Part shown: positions 8,167 to 15,270 of the stretch, piece after piece
Position numbering within the stretch: the first letter of the stretch is position 1
Layout: each line of letters starts with the position of its first letter
Origin: Paenibacillus spongiae
GTDB lineage: Bacteria; Bacillota; Bacilli; Paenibacillales; Paenibacillaceae
DNA length: 64,000 nucleotides
Reading direction: 5' to 3'
NCBI RefSeq assembly: GCF_024734895.1
Contig: NZ_CP091430.1
Location: forward strand, 3,366,501-3,430,500
Program-made: the position numbers and the translations under genes
The notes under the pieces: generated by a model
What the model was told of the DNA's origin: nothing
What the model saw: only the letters and a program-made list of their open reading frames with translations
The model's database searches: none

Positions 8167-8793
8167 TTATTTGGAGTTATGCAGGTCCATGAGAACACTG
8201 TACTCATGGAAGTGTTCAGCATAGGTTTGAGCAAGAGCTTGACCAGTAGGTAAAGACCAGTCACGCTGCAGTTCGGCAGAAAGCGAAACCCAAGTCGTGA
8301 GTTTAACACCCGCTTGGCTCATTCTGAGCATAGCGGCCTGTTCAATAAGAGCGTTCCAAGTACCGGAAGCATCAAGAACGCCGTAAACATCATAACCGTC
8401 AGCTGTAGCGGCAATAGCTGGAAAAGTAAGACAGACGTCAGTTGAGATCCCCGCCATAATCAGGGTAGTACGTCCAGTTTTCTTTACCGCATTAACAAAG
8501 TTTTCGTCATCCCATGCATTGATCAGAACACGATCAATCACTTGAACATCAGGGAACATATCAACGAGATCCTGCATCAAAGGGCCATTGGGTCCATCGG
8601 CATTGCTTGTAGTCAGAATAACAGGAATATTGTAGGCTTTAGCTAATTTGGCAAGCGCAAGTGTGTTGTTTTTCACGGCAGCACGATTCATGGATTCTCC
8701 GAGAGTAGAAATAAGACCAATTTGGTGATCAATCAGCAAAATAGCTGCATTATCAATAGAAGCACGGTCAAAAAATTTATGAGATTGAGACAT
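8167..8793 (-). CDS. Isochorismatase-family hydrolase, YcaC type
   Basis: This 208-residue protein closely follows the YcaC pattern: LLIDHQIGL with Asp22, TTSNADGPNGPL, a basic Arg88 before INAWD, and GISTDVCLTFPA with Cys121. Asp, a basic residue and Cys form the triad of cysteine hydrolases in this superfamily. The substrate of YcaC proteins is not established, and the protein lacks features of true isochorismatases of siderophore synthesis. The ATG follows a perfect AGGAGG. The upstream region carries the second copy of the putative HxlR operator. A nearly identical but broken copy lies 1.2 kb away on the same strand. Confidence 0.9.
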   Translation of the reverse strand: MSQSHKFFDRASIDNAAILLIDHQIGLISTLGESMNRAAVKNNTLALAKLAKAYNIPVILTTSNADGPNGPLMQDLVDMFPDVQVIDRVLINAWDDENFVNAVKKTGRTTLIMAGISTDVCLTFPAIAATADGYDVYGVLDASGTWNALIEQAAMLRMSQAGVKLTTWVSLSAELQRDWSLPTGQALAQTYAEHFHEYSVLMDLHNSK

Positions 8794-8873
8794 TGTAAGA
8801 TACCTCCTATAATTTTGTTAGTTGCTTTATTTATCTTACAGCCTGATTATGTACCAAGTTAAAAAAAATTAAA

Positions 8874-8913
8874 AGTAGGCACATTTCATTACCCAGGTTT
8901 ATTTTATGTTACC
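8874..8913. promoter_or_regulatory. Candidate HxlR operator, copy 2
   Basis: AGTAGGCACATTT (8874-8886) and a CCAGGT...GTTACC block (8893-8913) match copy 1 at the same internal spacing, about 80-120 bp before the intact hydrolase start. The match may only reflect duplication of the promoter region. The rest of the 8794-9135 spacer holds nothing I recognise. Confidence 0.45.
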
Positions 8914-9135
8914 TAATGTGGAGTTGGAATCATGGTTTAGCCGCTCTGCAAGCATAATTACTGTAGAAAATACAACAAAACCCGTATCATCAGCGTTATT
9001 GCCTGTCCATTGTAGTATGATATACATGATTACGACTGATCCATATTCTTCCATTCAACAAATCTGATCAAGTAAGGCAGCCCAGCTCGGTAATCTGGAG
9101 TGAAAAAATCATAATAGATCGAAAGAAGGTCAGAC

Positions 9136-9561
9136 ATGAGACGAATAAATGTTGTTTATTCATTGATCACCGACGAGACAAAATCGAAAGTCCTTATGGT
9201 TAAAAATGTAGGTCGCGATAGTTGGTCTCTTCCGGGAGGGGCCGTTGAGGAGATGGAAACGCTAGAGGAAGCGGCGATTAGAGAAGCCAAGGAAGAAACG
9301 GGATATGATATACGCGTTTATGGTATTGTCGCTCTCAACGAAGCAAAACTGAGGAAATACGAGGCGCATGCTCTATTCATTACATTCCGCGGTGAGATTG
9401 TTGGCGGAAGCCCCGAGATCACGAGACCTGAGGAGATCGGCGAGATCCAGTGGATCGAAATCGAACAGGCTGACAAGTTAATGCCCTATTATCAAGAAGG
9501 ATTAAGCGAACTCGTAACGAAAAATACGGAAATTACCTACTTTGATGAAGGAATTGTATGA
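9136..9561 (+). CDS. Nudix hydrolase
   Basis: The 141-residue protein contains a complete Nudix box, GG-x4-E...EAAIREAKEETG, at about residues 34-57, which binds metal and cleaves a nucleoside-diphosphate linkage. It is a minimal single-domain Nudix protein, so the substrate (for example an oxidised nucleotide or an NDP-sugar) cannot be told. The ATG follows GAAAGAAGG. It heads a same-strand run with a GNAT acetyltransferase, a RidA protein and another Nudix protein at gaps of 16-57 bp, which could be one transcript. Confidence 0.9.
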   Translation: MRRINVVYSLITDETKSKVLMVKNVGRDSWSLPGGAVEEMETLEEAAIREAKEETGYDIRVYGIVALNEAKLRKYEAHALFITFRGEIVGGSPEITRPEEIGEIQWIEIEQADKLMPYYQEGLSELVTKNTEITYFDEGIV

Positions 9562-9594
9562 TCGCTCGGTCATATCACAGTGTAGGGGGGGCTG

Positions 9595-10077
9595 ATGGAA
9601 TACAAGTATCCGGTTCAAAAGCCGCTAGCAATCATAAGAATGACAAGCGATTGGATAGCGGAAGCTAGTATGCTCCTTGCCTTACATATTGAGGGCGATC
9701 ATTATAGCGAAGATTTGTTCGAAAAATGCAACCAGGCTTTGGAACGCTTAATCGGATTCGACTCGGCTGAACTATATTTGGTGAAGAATGCGGATGCCTG
9801 CATCGGATTTGTATTGATTAATTGGGGATTTTCAACAACGACAGGCTGGCCTATACTAAGAATTCAGGATCTTTTTATTTTGCAGTCGAGTAGAAGAGAG
9901 GGTGCCGGTACACTATTATTAGAACATTGTATCCATTTGGTAAAATTACAGGGTGCGAATCGCATCCAGCTGGATACGAATGTCATGAACACCGCGGCGA
10001 GGAGCTTTTACGAACAAGCCGGTTTCGAATGTTTCCCAGAGAAACTGATTTATATGAAGTTCATCCATGAAACCTGA
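9595..10077 (+). CDS. GNAT-family N-acetyltransferase
   Basis: The 160-residue protein shows the GNAT acetyl-CoA site as QSSRREGAGTLLLEH (about 100-114), and the C-terminal N(T)AARSFYEQAGF motif (about 131-142). It would transfer an acetyl group to an amine of an unknown small molecule or protein. GTAGGGGGGG precedes the ATG. It sits 33 bp after the first Nudix gene and 15 bp before the RidA-like gene. Confidence 0.85.
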   Translation: MEYKYPVQKPLAIIRMTSDWIAEASMLLALHIEGDHYSEDLFEKCNQALERLIGFDSAELYLVKNADACIGFVLINWGFSTTTGWPILRIQDLFILQSSRREGAGTLLLEHCIHLVKLQGANRIQLDTNVMNTAARSFYEQAGFECFPEKLIYMKFIHET

Positions 10078-10092
10078 CAACAGGAGGCTATT

Positions 10093-10476
10093 ATGACAGA
10101 AAGAATGAGAATCTCGACCGGATCGCCATGGGAACCCGTCGTGGGGTATTGCAGAGCGGTAAGGGTCGGTAACATCGTCGAAGTTGCAGGGACTACCGCA
10201 ATGAAGGATGGGCAAGTAGTCGGTCATGGAGACGCTTATCTGCAAACCAAGCAGATCCTTTTAACCATCGAGGATGCACTTAAGCAGGTCGGAGCAAAGA
10301 TGGAACATGTCGTCAGGACCCGAATGTTTGTAACGGACATTTCCAAGTGGGAAGAGATCGGAAAGGCGCATGGAGAAGTGTTTAAGGATATCCGGCCTGC
10401 CGCTACGATGGTAGAAGTGAAGGCATTGATTGACCCGGAATTACTGGTCGAAATCGAAGTGCAAGCCATCATTTGA
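10093..10476 (+). CDS. RidA/YjgF-family protein
   Basis: At 127 residues this matches the RidA family, trimeric enzymes that hydrolyse reactive enamine/imine intermediates of PLP enzymes. The Arg of the active site is visible in VVRTRMFVTD (about residues 75-84), and the C-terminal Glu in LLVEIEVQAII, the pair that defines active members. The N-terminal SPWEPVVGYCRAVRVGN region is typical of the subfamily often paired with Nudix or acetyltransferase genes. CAGGAGG precedes the ATG at good spacing. Confidence 0.9.
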   Translation: MTERMRISTGSPWEPVVGYCRAVRVGNIVEVAGTTAMKDGQVVGHGDAYLQTKQILLTIEDALKQVGAKMEHVVRTRMFVTDISKWEEIGKAHGEVFKDIRPAATMVEVKALIDPELLVEIEVQAII

Positions 10477-10533
10477 GCCGGTTTATGCTCATGATGTTCA
10501 TGATTACTCAAATTTACTATCCGAGGAGATCAA

Positions 10534-11052
10534 GTGTTGAATATTCTTCGAGAAGAACAGGATATTGCATGGCTGCCGCTGCCGAATACGATGCAATTCG
10601 TACTGTCGGATCGGATGCCGGAACAACAATCCATAACGAGTGCCTTTGTTCTTGCCTTCCAAGGGGATGAAATGATATTAACCGATCTGCATAGCCGAGG
10701 ATGGGACATTCCAGGCGGACATGTAGAAGAAGGGGAATCGCCGGCTGAAGCTGCCCGGAGGGAATTATATGAGGAGACAGGTGCCATTGTAGATTCCGTC
10801 GAGCTGCTAGGTTATGTACGGATCAGACTGCTTGGCGAACGGCCTCTGAACTATAAGTATCCTTATCCGGACAGCTGCATGGTGTTTTATTGGGCAAGAA
10901 TTAGCCAGCTCGATGATATTGAGAGTAATGACGAGATCAGGAGCAGAGGGCTGCACAACCCGGAACAGGCACGTACGATACCGTGGATTCAAGATAACTA
11001 CGATTTTTATGAGGCTGCCTTAAGCAAGGTAATAAACAGAAAGTCGGAATAA
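10534..11052 (+). CDS. Nudix hydrolase
   Basis: This 172-residue protein carries the Nudix box GGHVEEGESP...AARRELYEETG at about residues 63-85. It starts with GTG, five bases after GAGGAGAT-type ribosome site sequence. The N-terminal 45 residues before the fold are unusual for minimal Nudix proteins and of unknown role. It ends the run that starts with the Nudix gene at 9136. Substrate unknown. The 11053-11228 stretch after it shows no recognisable gene. Confidence 0.88.
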   Translation: MLNILREEQDIAWLPLPNTMQFVLSDRMPEQQSITSAFVLAFQGDEMILTDLHSRGWDIPGGHVEEGESPAEAARRELYEETGAIVDSVELLGYVRIRLLGERPLNYKYPYPDSCMVFYWARISQLDDIESNDEIRSRGLHNPEQARTIPWIQDNYDFYEAALSKVINRKSE

Positions 11053-11228
11053 GAGTGGCCCATTAAGACAGATCGCCCAACTGGACGAAGGATCCCGCCG
11101 GCGCAAACTGCACTGCTGGGCCAGACCAGTCAACGGATTAATCTGATCGTCCGCCAATCTCATCCGGTGGCGAAGACAATCCAAAGTTTTTTTGAAAATT
11201 TGACCAAACTGAAGGAGCAGGACTATAC

Positions 11229-11831
11229 ATGTACATGACTGAAAAAGAAAAAGCAAAAAAAGGTTATTTATATGACAATAACAATGATAAACAATTGGTC
11301 GAGGAGCGTCTTCACGCTAAAGAGCTGTGCTATGACTATAACCACCTTCGTCCAAGTATGATAGCAGAGCGAGGAGAAGTCATTAGGAAGCTTTTTGCAA
11401 AAACGGGAGAAAACTTTTTGATTGAACAGCCTTTTGCATGCGATCAGGGATATAACATTGAGATTGGCGAGAATTTTTATTGTAATCATAATGCGGTAAT
11501 GCTGGATGCAGCCAAAATTACCTTTGGAGATTATGTGTTTATCGCGCCAAACTGCGGATTCTATACCGCCGGTCATGCCTTCGATGTCGAACAGCGCAAT
11601 CAAGGATTAGAAATTGCTTTTCCCATTACCGTAGGAAACAATGTATGGATTGGGGGAGGAGTGTCTGTATTACCAGGGGTTACTATCGGAGACAATACGA
11701 TTATCGGAGCCGGTAGCGTCGTTACTAAAGATATACCATCAGGGGTAATTGCAGCTGGGAATCCGTGCCGGGTCATTCGTGAAATTACGGAAGCGGATAA
11801 GGATCGATACCCGCGGTATAGTTCGAAATAA
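11229..11831 (+). CDS. Maltose/galactoside O-acetyltransferase-like protein (LbH hexapeptide)
   Basis: The 200-residue protein fits the sugar O-acetyltransferase family (Maa/LacA/NodL). It begins MTEKEKAKKGYLYD, has an N-terminal Mac domain (about 5-55), and then hexapeptide repeats forming a left-handed beta helix (about 75-185). The catalytic His is in the TAGHAFD motif, and GNPCRVIREI closes the helix. It would acetylate a sugar hydroxyl with acetyl-CoA. Two in-frame ATGs (11229, 11235) follow AAGGAG; the second fits the family N-terminus better. Coding sequence is more AT-rich than the neighbours. Confidence 0.9.
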   Translation: MYMTEKEKAKKGYLYDNNNDKQLVEERLHAKELCYDYNHLRPSMIAERGEVIRKLFAKTGENFLIEQPFACDQGYNIEIGENFYCNHNAVMLDAAKITFGDYVFIAPNCGFYTAGHAFDVEQRNQGLEIAFPITVGNNVWIGGGVSVLPGVTIGDNTIIGAGSVVTKDIPSGVIAAGNPCRVIREITEADKDRYPRYSSK

Positions 11832-12106
11832 GAGCTATACGTGGCATATAATAAATATGCTGGAGCCTCTTTAGTCCATCTAGTATTCCATAGCATCGCT
11901 TGTAATACGGGATCAACGTCCCAACCAGCCTCGAACAGTTAAGTGACAGTTATTCAAGCTAGAGAGATCTTATTTATTGAACACTGGACTATGCTTGATG
12001 GAGACGATAGTGCAATTGACTACTGGCTATCGATACAACTGCTGCCGGAACACTTTGCAGCAATCACAATGAGAAGTGGTCAGAAGTTATGGCCCGAATT
12101 GAGTGC

Positions 12107-12132
12107 AGCCGCCAATGAAGGCGGCTTTTTTT
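12107..12132 (+). terminator. Rho-independent terminator
   Basis: GCCGCC (12108-12113) pairs with GGCGGC (12120-12125) around AATGAA and is followed by seven T. It probably ends transcription from the acetyltransferase gene region. Confidence 0.8.
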
Positions 12133-12237
12133 ACTTTAACGCTTAACGATATTTGTACGTGTCTAAGGTCAAGGACAAGAACATATATCGTTTGCCGAAG
12201 CAGACTAGAACCTAAATGTGGGACATATAATGACCAA

Positions 12238-12258
12238 CAGGGACTGAAACTGTCCCTG
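12238..12258 (+). promoter_or_regulatory. Leader hairpin before the zinc-ribbon Nudix gene
   Basis: CAGGGAC and GTCCCTG form a perfect 7-bp stem with a 7-nt loop just 5 bp before the AAAGGAGG ribosome site. It has no U-tract, so it could modulate translation or mRNA stability rather than terminate. Confidence 0.35.
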
Positions 12259-12276
12259 AACAAAGGAGGATTTCAC

Positions 12277-12816
12277 ATGAACTATCCCGAAATCGTCTTA
12301 CCTCGCCTCAGGTATCAATATTGTCCAAAGTGCCGTACAGAACTAATTAAAAAGGTAATTAACGATGATAATATTGAACGTGTATGCTGTCCCTCATGCA
12401 ACTGGGTACACTTTCCTGCAAACGCAATGGGAGTAGTAATCTTGATCACTACAGAAAATGGTATTGTTTCAATTTTACCTCCAAATGCACCAAAAGAATA
12501 TCCTGCCGCTCTTCCAGGAGGCCATGGAGAATATGGCGAGTCTCCAGAAGAGGCAGCTATTCGAGAAGCATTTGAGGAAACAGGATTTAATGTTGAGATT
12601 ACTCATTTCCTTGGATGGGAATTTAAGAAGAATATGAGTTACCCAGGTCCAATGATTAATTTTTATTTTGAAGCAAAAGCAATCGCTGGAGGTATAAGAG
12701 ATAGTGAGGAAGGTCGAGTGAAAATTTTTGCTCTCGAAGAATTCCCCCCTATATCACCACAACGTGGCGGCAGTAAAAAAACAATGGAATTATATTTAGA
12801 AAGAATAAAGAATTAA
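12277..12816 (+). CDS. Nudix hydrolase with N-terminal zinc ribbon
   Basis: The start was moved to the ATG at 12277, which has an ideal AAAGGAGG site; the upstream frame has none. The 179-residue protein has a C-x2-C...C-x2-C zinc ribbon (YCPKC and CCPSC, about residues 13-42), then a Nudix fold with GGHGEYGESP...AAIREAFEETG (about 80-103). Similar zinc-ribbon Nudix proteins include NADH pyrophosphatase-like and ADP-ribose-type enzymes, but the SQPWPFPxS motif of NudC is not present, so specificity is open. The gene is AT-rich relative to its neighbours and is the third Nudix gene in 3.7 kb. Confidence 0.9.
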   Translation: MNYPEIVLPRLRYQYCPKCRTELIKKVINDDNIERVCCPSCNWVHFPANAMGVVILITTENGIVSILPPNAPKEYPAALPGGHGEYGESPEEAAIREAFEETGFNVEITHFLGWEFKKNMSYPGPMINFYFEAKAIAGGIRDSEEGRVKIFALEEFPPISPQRGGSKKTMELYLERIKN

Positions 12817-12870
12817 GAATATTGAAACTTAATTCTATTTGATGGGAACGATAGCTCAATAAGAACAGAA

Positions 12871-12895
12871 GGATCCGCCTTGGCTGATCCTTTTT
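12871..12895 (+). terminator. Rho-independent terminator after the Nudix gene
   Basis: GGATC...GATCC with an inner GCC/GGC pairing and one mismatch is followed by TTTTT. The remaining 12896-13104 stretch has no gene that I can support. Confidence 0.65.
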
Positions 12896-13104
12896 AAGTC
12901 CTCCGACGACCAATACAAAACCTTGATACATAAGACTGAATCCGATTATTGTACATCACACCCACTGCGTATGGATGGGGCATGGTTTCCTCCCATAATC
13001 CAATATTCTCTCAAAAAAACCAGAATGTAACCGCTAAATAAGAGAGCATCTGTTCTTCCTTTCGTTGTTGTTTGTGATAACTTACGAGAGTATAGGAGGA
13101 GCAG

Positions 13105-13134
13105 ATGTTTTTTGTTACGTCTCTTAGCTCTTAA
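13105..13134 (+). CDS. Possible nine-residue leader peptide
   Basis: ATG at 13105 follows a strong AGGAGG at good spacing and encodes MFFVTSLSS before TAA. It ends 43 bp before the phosphotransferase start. Short leader ORFs with strong ribosome sites precede some antibiotic-resistance genes and control them by ribosome stalling. A TATAAT at 13139-13144 offers an alternative: the promoter might lie downstream of this ORF, making it meaningless. No match to a known leader is claimed. Confidence 0.3.
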   Translation: MFFVTSLSS

Positions 13135-13177
13135 CAGTATAATAATGGTAGTTATGTATGTGGAAGGTGGTAGATGT

Positions 13178-14068
13178 ATGACGTTGAACGTTCTCCAACC
13201 CTTGTTCAATGAGATGATAGAAGAGATTACATTACTTGATCCTGGCTATTCCGGGCATGCCAGCGACGTATGGTCGGTGAAAACGGCGTCGCAAGAGGTT
13301 ATCGTACGTTCGTCAAGGCTGCGGGATGAGCCCAATCGTGAATTTTGGTGGGGCTGTAAATTCTTATTTGGGATTGATCCGAGACAAAAGCTCTACTTTC
13401 AAGAGAATGCTAAGCTTCTGAACAGGATCTCCGACATCCCCGTCCCTAACATTATCGCCCATCATATCCTGGAGGACAGGGAGTTTCTCATCGTAGAGAA
13501 GATGAAAGGAACGGTACTTCAATCTTTCACGAACCAACCTGCAGAGCTCCTGTATCATTACGGGAGATGGCTGGCTAAGGTGCACGCGAATACATACGGC
13601 TTCTATGGAAATCTTGCCAATACCCGGTCAGAGAGCAAGGGGGAGTTTCATTACGCATTAGCACAAGCCATGAGGCTGTTGGTGCAGCGGGATTATCAGC
13701 AGGATAGCCCAATCAAAGATCGATTGGAGCCAATCCTGGAGGAATTAAGGGGACTTCCTGTTCCTCCATCCTTCAGCCCAATCTTAGTGGATATGGACCC
13801 TTCGCAATTTCTGGCCGATAACGGTAAGCTATCCGCTATCGTGGACATTGAAGCGTATGTAGTGGCTCCTCGGGAATTGGATTTTGTTGGACTTGAGTAC
13901 ATTTTAGATCACGAATCGTCAAAATCTTTTGTCAGCGGCTACACGACGATTCTTGACCTGCCGGAATTATCGAGTCACAGGAGGGTATACCGATATCTTT
14001 ACCGGCTGCTTGGCGTTCAAGGATCGGTATCGTTAGATAAGTGGCTCGCGCAGCCGGAGCTGTTCTAA
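13178..14068 (+). CDS. Aminoglycoside-phosphotransferase-fold kinase
   Basis: The 296-residue protein has the APH fold: an N-lobe with VIVRSSRLRDEPNREFWW, and a C-lobe where ILVDMDPSQFLADNGKL replaces the usual HGDxxxxN catalytic loop. It keeps the Asp of the loop but has Gln where Asn normally sits; VDIEAYVVAPRELDFVGLEY gives the metal-binding DxE/DxD region. Substrate is unknown: many such genes in soil bacteria are not resistance genes. The ATG at 13178 follows GGAAGGTGG; a longer start at 13112 lacks a site. The missing His in the loop is unusual and may indicate reduced kinase activity. Confidence 0.78.
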   Translation: MTLNVLQPLFNEMIEEITLLDPGYSGHASDVWSVKTASQEVIVRSSRLRDEPNREFWWGCKFLFGIDPRQKLYFQENAKLLNRISDIPVPNIIAHHILEDREFLIVEKMKGTVLQSFTNQPAELLYHYGRWLAKVHANTYGFYGNLANTRSESKGEFHYALAQAMRLLVQRDYQQDSPIKDRLEPILEELRGLPVPPSFSPILVDMDPSQFLADNGKLSAIVDIEAYVVAPRELDFVGLEYILDHESSKSFVSGYTTILDLPELSSHRRVYRYLYRLLGVQGSVSLDKWLAQPELF

Positions 14069-14148
14069 TTCGTATACACATATTCCGCCGCGCAGATGCT
14101 GAACAGATGGGGGAGAATGATTTTATATGACGGAGAGGGGTGAATACG

Positions 14149-15060
14149 ATGCAGCTTGATCACATGAAGGAAAAGCTGGATTCGTTCTTTGGCATCAATA
14201 GACTGGATAAAGACCCGGCATTCAGTCGATTTCTGCCCATGGTGTATGACCCCCTTCAATTTCGATGGCAGGACAAGTTCGAAGCGGATTTTAATCATCG
14301 ATTCAATGGTCTGATGATAAGCGGCAGTCAAGAAGTCGAAACCATATATTTGGCTGTGTTTCCGACGGATGAAGTCATTAGGCAGTTTATTGAAGATGCC
14401 TCTGAAGGCGACTTGTTGTTCATGCATCATCCCATCCCCATGGAATGCGGCGATCCGCGGGGGAATTGGGGCAGGGGCTTCGTACCCATACCGACCGAAT
14501 TAATAGATAGAGTAATCGAAAGGAAGCTCTCGGTTTATACCTGCCACGCGCCGCTTGATTATAATCGCGAAGTCGGCACAAGCGATGCAATCGCAGAAGC
14601 CTTGGAAGCTCAGATCATAGATGAGTTCTGCAAGTATGGGAATGGCTATGCCGGGTTAATCTGTAAGACTCGTTCAACAAGTACGAAGGAACTTATTGCC
14701 CGTCTGCTAGCGTTGTTTGAAATACCTTATGTGGATTTTGAGGGTAAAGAGCATGAGGAGATCAGCAGAATTGCAATCATTGCCGGATGCGGTGACGTCG
14801 TGTCCGATATGAAATATGCGGCGAGCCTGGGAGCTCAAGCCTATATTACGGGAGAAATTCATTGTCACATCGATAATGATTACGGCAGACAAAGGTATCG
14901 AGTGATGATGGACTATGTTCAGGAGACACCGATGTCGCTCATTGGGTTATCGCATGCTGCTTCAGAGTTTTTTGTCATGAAGACTCAAATGAAACGATGG
15001 TTGGAGAAAGAAGTAACGTCAAACATCAAGCTGTTAAGACAGCGTAAATGGTGGTTCTAA
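14149..15060 (+). CDS. Nif3-like dinuclear metal centre protein
   Basis: The protein of 303 residues matches the Nif3/YqfO family, toroidal hexamers with a two-metal site. The family's metal-binding motifs are in order: LLFMHHPIPM (about 87-96), YTCHAPLDYN (about 125-134), and near the end GEIHCHIDND plus SHAASE. The molecular function of the family is not settled; some members are annotated as GTP cyclohydrolase 1 type 2. It lacks the extra PII-like middle domain of long YqfO proteins. The ATG at 14149 is preferred over an in-frame GTG at 14140, which would overlap the GGAGAGGGG ribosome site. Confidence 0.85.
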   Translation: MQLDHMKEKLDSFFGINRLDKDPAFSRFLPMVYDPLQFRWQDKFEADFNHRFNGLMISGSQEVETIYLAVFPTDEVIRQFIEDASEGDLLFMHHPIPMECGDPRGNWGRGFVPIPTELIDRVIERKLSVYTCHAPLDYNREVGTSDAIAEALEAQIIDEFCKYGNGYAGLICKTRSTSTKELIARLLALFEIPYVDFEGKEHEEISRIAIIAGCGDVVSDMKYAASLGAQAYITGEIHCHIDNDYGRQRYRVMMDYVQETPMSLIGLSHAASEFFVMKTQMKRWLEKEVTSNIKLLRQRKWWF

Positions 15061-15270
15061 AACAATCATTCGTAAAGCTGTAAAATCTAATTATTTGAAT
15101 CGACGGTTGTCATAGCTGCAAGTCAGTCAGGTCACGATAATGAATTCTCTCAAAAAACCTTTTTTTCCAAAAAGAGGGATTAAGGCGTACGGATGACGAA
15201 CATATAAGGGTCGGATCATTCAGAACCGATAGATCACTTGCATTAGGAAAGAGAAGGAGGAAAAAGTCCA

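Larger units (their letters stand above)
11832..12276. other. Intergenic stretch with a terminator and a leader hairpin
   Basis: No supported gene is seen. A GTG-started frame of 67 codons (11943-12146) runs through a terminator, which argues against its being real. The terminator at 12107 and the hairpin at 12238 are listed separately. Confidence 0.5.

Noticed and set aside
11943..12146. GTG-started 67-codon frame
   Set aside because: It runs through the terminator at 12107 and has no ribosome site or recognised motif.
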